Shown: one piece after another, positions 45,047 to 53,733 of the stretch
Numbering within the stretch: position 1 is the stretch's first letter
How the letters are laid out: each line of letters opens with the position of its first letter
Source: Psychrosphaera aestuarii
Lineage (GTDB): Bacteria > Pseudomonadota > Gammaproteobacteria > Enterobacterales > Alteromonadaceae
DNA length: 64,000 bases
Reading direction: 5' to 3'
NCBI RefSeq assembly: GCF_017948405.1
Contig: NZ_CP072844.1
Coordinates: 372,001 to 436,000 of the forward strand
The notes under the pieces: model-generated
Databases searched by the model: none
What the model saw: only the letters and a program-made list of their open reading frames with translations
Told to the model about the DNA's origin: nothing
Translations under genes and position numbers: made by a program

Positions 45047-46930
45047 GTGAGATTACTATTTACTATATTTTTATTGACGTTGGTTGGTTGCAATACTACT
45101 TCCAATCCAAAACTGTCTCCAGAACAAATGAATAAAATCAAACTGGATACAGAGTTAAAAAGGAAGGCTTCATTAGATAATTATAAACGTTCAATTACTA
45201 GCGGTGAGTTCACGGGGGACGTTTTTGATCAACATTCTCCTCTGAATGATTATATGTTTGATCAAGAAATGGACGCTGAATGTACCAACAAAGTGGGCGG
45301 TGGAAACAACTGGAGCTACCAACGCCAATATAACGCATCGGCTCAATGTAGTTGTAACTCCAAAGTTAGTTACAATTATTGTCGTAGAGGTAACAAAAGA
45401 AGAAATGAACTTGGTCTAAAAGAGATGCAATCAATTAGGCAAACTGCATGCAAAAAAGACAGTCTAGCTAAAGCAACATATAGGAACTTATTGGGTATTC
45501 ATTCTGATATAAAAAATGCCCAAAAAAAATTTCCAAACGATATTACGAAATTTAAAGCAGAAGCCTTCAGTTCTATCAAAAAAATGTGTGAAAGCTCTGT
45601 TTACCAAGCTGCTAATTATCCCTTAGATACAAATTATTCGGCGCCTAGAGTTGAATTGCCTGGCATTTGTTTCGTCACTAACAGCGTAATGGCAAAAAAC
45701 TTGAAATTACCAGGCTCAGAAAGCTACGTTAAATCAAACTTTGACGAAGCAAGTGTGAAAAATTGCGTAAATTACTTTACTGCTCAATATGACGAACAAG
45801 TGACAGAATATAAAGTCGCTAAGAAGAACAGAGAAGAAAGAAAAAAGCAAAAAGCGCAACTCGCAAAACAAAAAGAAGCAGATCTGTTAGCAAAATTGAA
45901 GAAAGAAAATCAAGCAAAACGCAAGTTTGAAAAGCGATTTGAACTATCAATAAAAACCGGTGAATTGTCTTTTGTTTTAGATAAATCCAACACTTCCTCT
46001 CATGGCGATGCGCAGGGTATTCAGGAACTCTTTTACTTTGGTACCACTTCCTATTTTACTTATTTAGATCAGTTGAACTCTCAAGTGTTTACACCTCCAG
46101 TTAAAGGAGAGTTTGAAACTACTACAGAATATAAAAAACGGAATAAAACCGAACTTGCAAAATTTAACCAATCGTTACTGGAAAAAAAGCGAGTGTTGCC
46201 TAAAAAGTTAGCCGAATATTTAAGTGAGTCAGTGGGTAAAGTCGTTGTTGATTCCGTGTTATACGATGCAGATTCGGAAACATTCACAATAGAACTAACA
46301 TCAGTCTCTGGAGTGCACCTTATCAGTTTGAAATTAGCAACGGAGGCTAAAGACGCGCAGTTAATTAAAAAGAAATTGGGAGAATCACACCCCTTTATGA
46401 TTTTTGATTATGGCAAGGACTTAACTACTGCAACGTTAAAGAGAGTGGTTTTAGCTTATCGTAGCAAAGACCCTCATAGCTCGCAGTTATTTAATCCTCA
46501 ACATAAAAAAATTGAACTTACCCTCAATAAAACTCAAAGCAAAGCTTGGGTGACTGCATATCAAGAGAAGAAAGAAGCTGAGAGGTTAGAACGAGAACAA
46601 AAAGAGCTTGCAGAAAAAAGGCAAATAGCTAAACAGTTTCCGTATATAGCCACCCTTTCTTGTGGTTATGGCAGGCTAGTAGTTTGTTTGGGGAACGATG
46701 GTAGCCTGAGTTACAGAACAAGCAACCGGAGCGTAACATTGACTCCAAATGAACTCGCACAATCAAGTGAATATGAATTTAGGCTAACCAAAGACTTCGA
46801 AATTCATGCGCAAAACGGTGGTAGAAGGGGACAGGTCTTATCTTTAGAAATTAGAGACTTAGTGTCAGGGAAAGTTCTTTATTCTGAAAGTGTATCAAAT
46901 CCTTATGAAAGGATTAAAGTGCAAGATTAA
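45047..46930 (+). CDS. Large lipoprotein with coiled coil, function unknown
   Basis: The 627-residue product has a lipoprotein signal (lipobox LVGC, Cys15), a Cys-rich region (about 75-145, seven to eight Cys, including CTNK, CSCNSK, YCRR), a charged coiled coil (about 255-300) and a mixed C-terminal domain with a repeated FETTTEYKKRNKTE-type helix and a second coiled helix near 505-525. I do not recognise the family with confidence. Start is GTG at 45047 with AAGGTGAG upstream. It follows the hybrid regulator by 120 bp and has the same GTCGG operator, so it is a likely target of that regulator. Confidence 0.78.
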   Translation: MRLLFTIFLLTLVGCNTTSNPKLSPEQMNKIKLDTELKRKASLDNYKRSITSGEFTGDVFDQHSPLNDYMFDQEMDAECTNKVGGGNNWSYQRQYNASAQCSCNSKVSYNYCRRGNKRRNELGLKEMQSIRQTACKKDSLAKATYRNLLGIHSDIKNAQKKFPNDITKFKAEAFSSIKKMCESSVYQAANYPLDTNYSAPRVELPGICFVTNSVMAKNLKLPGSESYVKSNFDEASVKNCVNYFTAQYDEQVTEYKVAKKNREERKKQKAQLAKQKEADLLAKLKKENQAKRKFEKRFELSIKTGELSFVLDKSNTSSHGDAQGIQELFYFGTTSYFTYLDQLNSQVFTPPVKGEFETTTEYKKRNKTELAKFNQSLLEKKRVLPKKLAEYLSESVGKVVVDSVLYDADSETFTIELTSVSGVHLISLKLATEAKDAQLIKKKLGESHPFMIFDYGKDLTTATLKRVVLAYRSKDPHSSQLFNPQHKKIELTLNKTQSKAWVTAYQEKKEAERLEREQKELAEKRQIAKQFPYIATLSCGYGRLVVCLGNDGSLSYRTSNRSVTLTPNELAQSSEYEFRLTKDFEIHAQNGGRRGQVLSLEIRDLVSGKVLYSESVSNPYERIKVQD

Positions 46931-46946
46931 ATAGTTTTGTATCTAA

Positions 46947-46970
46947 AAGGTTGGGGTGTCCTCCAACCTT
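46947..46970 (+). terminator. Hairpin after the first island lipoprotein gene
   Basis: AAGGTTGG / CCAACCTT stem with an eight-base loop, but no T-tract follows; a factor-dependent end or processing site is possible. Confidence 0.4.
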
Positions 46971-47021
46971 GTAGATTGAACTTCACTCAATTTTATTTCA
47001 ATAATGTTGAGCAAGTAATTC

Positions 47022-47063
47022 GTCGGTAATGTACAAGTAATTGTCGGTGGAGTGAACACTTAA
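47022..47063 (+). promoter_or_regulatory. Direct-repeat operator upstream of the second island lipoprotein gene
   Basis: GTCGG at 47022 and 47043, 21 bp apart, with AATGTACAA in the first half-site. A -10-like TATGGT lies 36 bp after the second GTCGG (47079-47084). Confidence 0.7.
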
Positions 47064-47154
47064 AGTCATTTTATTTCATATGGTTAAGCCTATGTTTTCT
47101 TTCTTACCAACAGGTTGGAAGCTAACTGGGTATTAACATTAAAAGGAAATGAAG

Positions 47155-48687
47155 ATGATAAGAAGTAAAGTGACTTTAGCAATATCACTGGCATTTGGCT
47201 TAGTTCTTAGTGGTTGTGGAGGTAGTTCTTCAGGTGATGATAATCAATCCGTAACCCCTACGGCAAAAGTATTAACTGTAACTGGCAAAGCTATTGATGG
47301 TTATATCGTTGGTGGAACGGTATTTTTGGATATCAATGGTAACGGTAAAGCCGAACCCAATGAGCCACAAAAAGACACCGAAGAAGGTGGCGATTACACT
47401 CTAGACGTTCCTGAAGAAGATGCTGAGTGTTTGACATATTCTGCAATCATTGTCGATGTGCCAGCAGGTGCATGGGATGAAGGCTCTGAAGATGAAGGTG
47501 TTGAAGCTCATGAAGTAACTGAACCCTATCAAATTGTATTGCAGCCCACTTTTGAACCAATCACAGAAGAAGACTTCACTAACGGTTTAGTCAGAAATAT
47601 TTCCCCTTTAACTACAGTGGTATGGGAAGCGATTGAGCGCAGTTATCCACCATTTGCACAAAACAAAGGTAACAACCCGAATGATAGTGCCTCAAACGCT
47701 AAACATTGCCATTACCTGAAAAATCACGATCAAGCTGTACAAGAGCTACAACAAGAAATTGAAGATGCAGTTAATGGTTTAGTTCAGTTTTACAACCTAT
47801 CAGCGGATCAAATGTATGCTGACTTTATTGCGGATAAAGACTCTGAAGCCTTTCACGCTGCGCAAGATATTATGAAAGGACTAAAAGCAGCCTACAAGCG
47901 TAAAACTGACTTAAGAGAACAATACTCAGATTACCCAAATGCTGAGATCCGAGTATTTGTGCATCGAAACCCAGAGTTAGATGAATATTTTCAAGTTGAT
48001 AACGGCTGGTATCGTGACGAAATCGTATTTCTGGGAACGGAAGATTTTATCGAATTTAGCAAACTACAAGATACAAACAAGCTGGATAAAATTGACTTCA
48101 TCACCAGTAAGTTTCATGAGTTAGGCCAAGAGTGGAATGATCAAGATAAGAATGGCTGGCTAAGTGTTAGAAAGGACGCGTACAGAGATTCTGACGGTAA
48201 ATACCGCTGCGCGAAAAACGAAAGAGTCAGTTTTGATGTTGATGGGATTCATTATGAGTTAGGTAATGGTTCTGATTCAGATGTTTTAGCTGACTCGTTT
48301 GAAAATTGTAACTTTGATGATTTTTCGAATCCTTATGAGAGAAACTATAACCTTAGATATAAAGACAGTGAATCAATATATAGTGCAGAGTTCTACTTTA
48401 GAGCAGAGCAAAGTCGCTTTACGGAATTGTCTGAGTGGAAAGAATTTGAAGGTAAAAACGAGCTTGATGCCCAGCAGATGTTAGATATCTTAGTGCTAAC
48501 TCCTTATAAGTGGGAAGATGAAGTAAATATTGATACTGCATATTGGCGTAAACGTAAAGAAGAAGGTGATGTACAAATTGATGTCGATAATGAAAACAAC
48601 TGGCAGAGAGCAACTAAGCAAGCAGATGGAACGATATTATATGAGTGCAGTACGGATGGTGAAAACTGGAGAGAATGTGGCGAATAA
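47155..48687 (+). CDS. Acidic lipoprotein with SdrD-B-like domain, function unknown
   Basis: The 510-residue product has a lipoprotein signal (lipobox LSGC, Cys21) followed by a Gly/Ser/Asp linker, then a carboxypeptidase-regulatory or SdrD-B-like beta domain (residues 41-80: AIDGYIVGGTVFLDINGNG, NEPQKDTEEGGDYTLDVP) and a long acidic helical and beta part of unknown family. The DINGNGKAEPNE segment looks like a calcium loop. The ATG at 47155 is preferred because the ribosome-binding site AAGGA lies seven bases before it; the ATG at 47149 is too close. It has the GTCGG operator in front and a terminator behind. Confidence 0.78.
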   Translation: MIRSKVTLAISLAFGLVLSGCGGSSSGDDNQSVTPTAKVLTVTGKAIDGYIVGGTVFLDINGNGKAEPNEPQKDTEEGGDYTLDVPEEDAECLTYSAIIVDVPAGAWDEGSEDEGVEAHEVTEPYQIVLQPTFEPITEEDFTNGLVRNISPLTTVVWEAIERSYPPFAQNKGNNPNDSASNAKHCHYLKNHDQAVQELQQEIEDAVNGLVQFYNLSADQMYADFIADKDSEAFHAAQDIMKGLKAAYKRKTDLREQYSDYPNAEIRVFVHRNPELDEYFQVDNGWYRDEIVFLGTEDFIEFSKLQDTNKLDKIDFITSKFHELGQEWNDQDKNGWLSVRKDAYRDSDGKYRCAKNERVSFDVDGIHYELGNGSDSDVLADSFENCNFDDFSNPYERNYNLRYKDSESIYSAEFYFRAEQSRFTELSEWKEFEGKNELDAQQMLDILVLTPYKWEDEVNIDTAYWRKRKEEGDVQIDVDNENNWQRATKQADGTILYECSTDGENWRECGE

Positions 48688-48712
48688 TTAATAAGTTATT
48701 CGTTCCGTAATT

Positions 48713-48737
48713 GGCGATCTAAATGATCGCCTTTTTT
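48713..48737 (+). terminator. Rho-independent terminator of the second island lipoprotein gene
   Basis: GGCGATC / GATCGCC perfect 7-bp stem, five-base loop and six T, 25 bp after the stop codon. Confidence 0.88.
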
Positions 48738-48841
48738 GTTGTCTTGAAATACAAACTGATTAGAATGTTACTGGATATTCGCAACCATAAAAGGTAACCG
48801 ATAGTATTACCGGAGAGAAGAAACGAGTAAAACAACCTAAG

Positions 48842-48985
48842 AAGCTAAGACAGTGGTTCTATCAAGTGTTTAAGCATTTGAAACATGAAAGCAAAGAGCG
48901 TTTCATAGTGGTGAACTTGAACAGCCAGCATCAAATTATCAATTATGAAGTTATAGCGATTGGCACGGTAAATCAGAGAATAGTA
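48842..48985 (+). pseudogene. RadC-like (JAB domain) gene remnant
   Basis: In the frame read from 48842 the translation (KLRQWFYQVFKHLKHES, then KERFIVVNLNSQHQIINYEV and IAIGTVNQRIV) resembles the start of the RadC JAB domain, where the usual pattern is a helix followed by EhFvvLfLnsqnqvI..E.i..GTvn. The following VHPREVxK and HNHPSG metal motifs are missing and the frame runs into the tRNA. So this is a fragment, not a working gene. RadC genes of this type are common on mobile elements. It lies next to the tRNA in the 334-bp gap after the lipoprotein terminator. Confidence 0.5.
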
Positions 48986-49017
48986 AGTAGTTATTTACTA
49001 TATCTCACGTATTTAGT

Positions 49018-49037
49018 GAAATGGTGCCCCCTCCCTG
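49018..49037 (+). repeat. tRNA-end copy of the candidate attachment repeat
   Basis: GAAATGGTGCCCCCTCCCTG, within and just past the 3' end of the tRNA. It matches 40813-40831 except for one C. Confidence 0.55.
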
Positions 49038-49098
49038 ACTTGAACAGGGGACCTGCCGATTATGAGTCGGATGCTCTAACCAACTGAGCTAAGGGGGC
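49022..49098 (-). tRNA. tRNA with CAT anticodon (Ile2-like or elongator Met)
   Basis: The 77-nt cloverleaf on the minus strand has acceptor stem GCCCCCT/AGGGGGC, D arm GCTC/GAGC, anticodon loop CTCATAA (anticodon CAT), T arm CCCTG-TTCAAGT-CAGGG and encoded CCA. The body (GCCCCCTTAGCTCAG and the anticodon stem that ends in ATAATCGG) is closer to the E. coli tRNA-Ile2 pattern, whose CAT is changed to lysidine, than to elongator Met, but I cannot decide. The anticodon stem has one weak outer pair (T27-C43). Its 3' end is repeated at 40813, as expected for an integration site. Confidence 0.93.
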
Positions 49099-49173
49099 TT
49101 AATGAAGCGCAGGAAGTATAAGCAAAGTTAAATTGCTTGTCACTCCCTGATTTGCTTCTATGTTATTAATTGC

Positions 49174-51936
49174 TTAATGTTTAATCAATTCTTTTCTTGT
49201 TCTTCTAAAAACTAGCAATAATAAGCTCAATGACAACAATAAATACGACATACTTGAGCCACTACTTGATGTGTCATCAGTTTTTATAACAATAATTGGT
49301 GGTGCTTCTAATACCAAATCAAATTCAGCTGAGGTTGATGCGTTAAAAATATCACTGATTGTAACTCTAACGGTATAAGTGCCAACTGCTGTCGCATTAA
49401 ATGTTGGCGTGGCTGAGTCGGTATCAGTTATGGTCGCTCCGTCTGGGCCTGCCGTAACTTCCCATAAATATGTGAGCGGGAAGTTAGCATCATCAGTTAC
49501 GTTACTAATGCGAGAGCTTAGCGAATAGTCACTATAAAGTGTTTCAGACGCACCGCTCACAGCAAAACTAGGCGCGATGTTGGAGTCGTCATCATATAAG
49601 TTAATTAAAACTTCTGACACAAAACTGGCATCACTAGGTGTTGCTGATGTGATTGACAAGATTACTTGTTCTAGCGATTCAGCTTCATCGTCATTATTTA
49701 CCGCAACGGTAATTGTTTTTGAGCCCAGTTCACCATCGTCCCAACTGACAGTGTCATTAATAAACGTCAATTCATTAGTCGCATTGGCACTTGTAGTTGG
49801 CGCTACGCCAACGGTTACCGAAACCGCACCTGTATTACTCACAGAGCGCGTTAAGCTAAAGCTCAGCTGATTATTGCCTTGTGCATCGGTAAGACCTTCA
49901 AAAGCCGTTACTTCCTCGTCAGTAAAGTCAATTTGACCATAATTACCTTTGCCTGCAATAACGCCATAAGCTGATTTGTTTTGTCCCAACGTTACGCCAC
50001 CGGTCACATTAAAAAGCTTAAGCTTAAAGCGTTCTCTAAATTCATCATCGTCTGTGTCTAAGGTAACAAGAACATCTATTTCTTTGCTACTCGTATCGCC
50101 ATCTGCCCATGTAAGAGTGCCAGTGGAAGCGGTAAAGTCATCACCATCGGCAGACAGTTGTAATGTTTCATAATCAACACTGACCGCGCCAGTTGCGCCA
50201 TCAACTCGTTCAACAACAAAGGTCACCGCGTTACCTTCTTCCGCAGCATAAGATGACTCAGTTAATTGGATTTTACCGGCTGCTACGTCACGAGTATTGT
50301 CGGTTAAAATATATAACCCTGAATTAATATCGCTAGCGAGAACTAATCCACTTGGTAAAAAAGGATAAACTCCCCAGGCACCATTAAAACTATTGTTATT
50401 ACTCACCGGAAAGGTATCAAAGTTACCCACTTCAACCGGAGCAATTGGGTTGGTGATATCTAAAATGGTAATGCCTTTTTCATAATTCGACATGTAATAA
50501 CGATTGCCACGAACATAACCATTGTGATCGATCGCCCGTGTATTGCCTACCCACGAACCACTATAGGTAGGTTGCGTAAGATCTTGCACATCAAACACGT
50601 ACAAGGTGGTATTGATGCCGTTATAAAGTTCGTCTTGTTCGTCATGCAAAAATATGTATTTTTTATCTTCACTCCACCAACCAGAATGCACGTATTGCGC
50701 ACCTTGATATGTTGCCGAACCAAGCTCTGTGGTGTTTGAAGGAACTGTTTGGTCCCAAAGGCGCATTTCATTTTCATTAAAGTCGACAAACACATCACAT
50801 AAATTAGAAGCTTGATTACATTGCTCTTGAGCGCGTTCATCTGTGACCACCATCGAGGTCCCGTCATGTGTGTAATCATTTCGCGATTTATCTAACGGTA
50901 CATAAGCCGAAGAAATATTTTCAGGGTTAGCCAACGAATAACTACGGTGGGCACCGCCATAAGACGGAGAGCCCATGACATGCAAACGAGAAACATAGTC
51001 GTTAATTGCTACGCCCGTGGTGTAATCAACATTAGATATGTAAACGTTATGCGCTCTGGCATTACTGCGATCAGTTTTAACTAGTGATACTGACTCAGGC
51101 AGATCATTTAAGTCGATAATAGCAACGCCACCATTGGCCCCATCGGTGGACACATAAGCGTAAGCGGCCCAGCGAACATTTGCTTTGTCGTAATATTGAT
51201 AGACCTTGATATCACGCCATGAGGCACTTACGCCAATAACCGTGCCGACTTCAATCGGATTAGAAGGATCACTTAAATCAAATACAGCAACACCGTTACG
51301 CACGCCAATTAAGGCATATTCAGTATCGGTATTAAGATCGACGTGTCCCCACACATCGTTTCCTGCACCAGGTGTACTGCTCATTGCAGTTAGCGGTACG
51401 TGTGCAACTAGATCCATATTGTTGCATTGAAAGTCGCCAGCCATGTTATCAACACAGGCCATGTCTTTTTGTGACAAGCTTAAAGCCTTCACCGCCGATA
51501 TTTTTGCATCTAGTGCGATGCGTTTTTCTTCTGACATGGCTTTTATATCAGAAATAGGATTAAAACCTTTATCGCTTAATACTTGGTGATACTCCGCTGG
51601 AATACCATGAATGTAAGTTGGGTTTTTAGTAACACTTTGACTTTTATATTTATCAGTAGGAGAGTAACCACCCTTAACGGTTATAAGAGAACCAGTAAGG
51701 TAAAAAATGTCGGAAACGTCGGTAAGGTAATAATTACCTGCGGCGACATAGACAATATCGCCTTTGTTTGATTGAGCAGCGGCAAAGCCTATGGTTTTAC
51801 AAGGAGTAGCAACTTTGTCGCATCGACCTTCGTCAACCCCGGTTGTTGACACGTATCTAGGTTTGTCGTGTTCGGCATGAGACCAAACAACAAAACTAAT
51901 GAAAATAAGACTTGCGGCCGATACTATCTTAAACAT
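49174..51936 (-). CDS. Choice-of-anchor B family surface protein with Calx-beta domains
   Basis: The 920-residue exported protein has a signal peptide (1-20), a short beta-helix-like start (RYVSTTGVDEGRCDKVATPC), a choice-of-anchor B beta-propeller domain (about 140-540; WGHVDLNTDTEYALIGVRNG, ITILDITNPIAPVEVGNF), two Calx-beta repeats (about 560-790), a PKD-like domain (about 800-880) and a C-terminal tail: Ser/Gly linker, hydrophobic helix and RRTRK. That tail resembles GlyGly-CTERM sorting signals for rhombosortase, but lacks the double Gly. The ATG at 51936 has AAGGAGAT upstream; the longer frame to 52050 is rejected. Ligand unknown. Confidence 0.85.
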   Translation of the reverse strand: MFKIVSAASLIFISFVVWSHAEHDKPRYVSTTGVDEGRCDKVATPCKTIGFAAAQSNKGDIVYVAAGNYYLTDVSDIFYLTGSLITVKGGYSPTDKYKSQSVTKNPTYIHGIPAEYHQVLSDKGFNPISDIKAMSEEKRIALDAKISAVKALSLSQKDMACVDNMAGDFQCNNMDLVAHVPLTAMSSTPGAGNDVWGHVDLNTDTEYALIGVRNGVAVFDLSDPSNPIEVGTVIGVSASWRDIKVYQYYDKANVRWAAYAYVSTDGANGGVAIIDLNDLPESVSLVKTDRSNARAHNVYISNVDYTTGVAINDYVSRLHVMGSPSYGGAHRSYSLANPENISSAYVPLDKSRNDYTHDGTSMVVTDERAQEQCNQASNLCDVFVDFNENEMRLWDQTVPSNTTELGSATYQGAQYVHSGWWSEDKKYIFLHDEQDELYNGINTTLYVFDVQDLTQPTYSGSWVGNTRAIDHNGYVRGNRYYMSNYEKGITILDITNPIAPVEVGNFDTFPVSNNNSFNGAWGVYPFLPSGLVLASDINSGLYILTDNTRDVAAGKIQLTESSYAAEEGNAVTFVVERVDGATGAVSVDYETLQLSADGDDFTASTGTLTWADGDTSSKEIDVLVTLDTDDDEFRERFKLKLFNVTGGVTLGQNKSAYGVIAGKGNYGQIDFTDEEVTAFEGLTDAQGNNQLSFSLTRSVSNTGAVSVTVGVAPTTSANATNELTFINDTVSWDDGELGSKTITVAVNNDDEAESLEQVILSITSATPSDASFVSEVLINLYDDDSNIAPSFAVSGASETLYSDYSLSSRISNVTDDANFPLTYLWEVTAGPDGATITDTDSATPTFNATAVGTYTVRVTISDIFNASTSAEFDLVLEAPPIIVIKTDDTSSSGSSMSYLLLSLSLLLLVFRRTRKELIKH

Positions 51937-52086
51937 TTTTATATCTCCTTGTTTCAATATCTTATTATGGGCAGGAAAAGTATAAATTATCCACAAAATA
52001 AGTGTAAAAGTTGTTACATCTCGGCATGAAACTTGGTTACAATCAAACACAGTTGGCGTTATCTATAAGCAGTAATAGGAAGTATT

Positions 52087-53733
52087 GTGCACAATTTTAA
52101 GTTTTCTCAAGAAGGCAAAGACACTTTTATCGCGTTGCATTGTGAGCGTGATACAAAGGCTGTGCGCGAGAAAGACATAATAGATGCATTTGAAGAGTCG
52201 TATTTTTTTGAAGCCTTTTTACTGCACGACGAAGTAGCAAATTTCACTGAACTTGTTAACGAAAAAATTGCCGAAATAGAAAAAGGTGAATTTGAAACGG
52301 CAGATGTTGGCCATAAAATTGCCGAATTACGTGATGCTGAACTTACCGTAACGCTTAGCCCAGATAAAATGGTTGGTCGACTTAAAATTGTTAGTGCTTA
52401 TGGCGGTGAAATGCCGTCTATCGACGATGTAAAGACCGCGTGTAAATTACAAGGTGTGCGTTTTGGTCTTAAGCGCTCTAAAGTTGAAAAACTGCTAGAA
52501 AAGGGTTTTGACGCAGCGCCCGGTGAAATATTTGAAGGCGACATCGCCTTTGGACTAGAGCCTAAACACGGCAAAAACGCCTACTTCAAACCGCTGGTAG
52601 AATTATTTTCAGATAAACTTCGCAAACCCGCTGAGAAAGAAGGCGGGAAAGTCGATTTACGCGATTTAGGCGATATTGAGACAGTAAAGCCAGGCCAAAA
52701 AATATATCAAAAAATCCCCCTAACCGACGGCAAGCCAGGTCGGAATATTCTTGGCGATGATTTGCCTCCCACTCCTGGTAAAGACGCTGAGTTAGAATTG
52801 TCGCAAGGTACCATTATCGATGAACGTGACCCTAATATTTTAGTCGCCAGTCGTGAGGGATTAGCCCGTGTGATAGATGAACGCATGGAAGTCGACAATG
52901 TTTACACCATCAGCGAGCTGACACCAAAACAAGGTCATATCAAGTTCAACGGTACCGTTATTATTAGTGGTGATGTGTCGCCAGAAATGCGTGTTGTTGC
53001 TACCGGCGACGTTGTAGTTGGTGGATTTGTCGAGTCTGCATCTATTCGTTGCCAAGGTGAAATTACTGTTATTGCTGGTGCGTCTGGTAAGTTACTAGAG
53101 CCAGAACAGCCAGGTCGCCAATACAACTGCTTATTAGAAGCTGGTAATCGCGTTAATATTGCCTTTGCAAACCAAATCGATATTCGTGCTAAGCGTGATG
53201 TGTTTGTACATAAACAATTATCGCACTGTAATGTGGTAGCTGCATCACTTCGAGTTGGCCAAGGCACTAAAGCAAATGGCAAGTTAATCGGTGGTAATAT
53301 CGAAGTCAGTAAAGGTATTGAAGTTGGTCATTTGGGAGCGCCTGCGGGGGCAGATACTAGAATATCGATGAACCGCACTTATAAAGTCTTTAAACAAAAA
53401 GAAGATATGTTGTGGGAAAAAATTCATCCGCTTTCTGAAGAGCAAGACAAACTTAAAGACAAGCTGAAAATGCTTATGTCGAATGAACAAAAACAAGAAC
53501 TGAAAATGAAAATTGCTAAGTTATCAAAACAAGTTAGCAAGTTAAGCTATCAGCGTAAGCGCATTATCCAACGGCGTCGTGATTATATGGATGTTATTGA
53601 AATCCATGTGAATCATACTTTATATAATGGCACGCTAGTTGAGTTTGGGGGTAAAAACCTTTCCAACGATCGTCAACGCGGCCCTTCAGTTATTCGCTTA
53701 AACGAGCAGGTGATAGAGATTGAACCTAAGTAA
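52087..53733 (+). CDS. FapA-like DUF342 domain protein
   Basis: The 548-residue cytoplasmic protein has an N-terminal domain (about 1-170), a DUF342 beta-helix core rich in short Gly turns (about 230-420; GHIKFNGTVIISGDV, VVATGDVVVGGFVESASI, KANGKLIGGNIEVSKG) and a basic coiled-coil end (about 430-510). DUF342/FapA proteins in this group often go with polarity or flagellar functions, but the role is unproven. GTG at 52087 has AGGAAG upstream. It overlaps the lipid kinase gene by 14 bp, which suggests coupled translation. Confidence 0.88.
   Translation: MHNFKFSQEGKDTFIALHCERDTKAVREKDIIDAFEESYFFEAFLLHDEVANFTELVNEKIAEIEKGEFETADVGHKIAELRDAELTVTLSPDKMVGRLKIVSAYGGEMPSIDDVKTACKLQGVRFGLKRSKVEKLLEKGFDAAPGEIFEGDIAFGLEPKHGKNAYFKPLVELFSDKLRKPAEKEGGKVDLRDLGDIETVKPGQKIYQKIPLTDGKPGRNILGDDLPPTPGKDAELELSQGTIIDERDPNILVASREGLARVIDERMEVDNVYTISELTPKQGHIKFNGTVIISGDVSPEMRVVATGDVVVGGFVESASIRCQGEITVIAGASGKLLEPEQPGRQYNCLLEAGNRVNIAFANQIDIRAKRDVFVHKQLSHCNVVAASLRVGQGTKANGKLIGGNIEVSKGIEVGHLGAPAGADTRISMNRTYKVFKQKEDMLWEKIHPLSEEQDKLKDKLKMLMSNEQKQELKMKIAKLSKQVSKLSYQRKRIIQRRRDYMDVIEIHVNHTLYNGTLVEFGGKNLSNDRQRGPSVIRLNEQVIEIEPK

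Noticed and set aside
40681..49021. Integrase or transposase gene for the putative island
   Set aside because: None of the frames in this stretch resembles a recombinase; the island call rests only on the repeats and the gene content.
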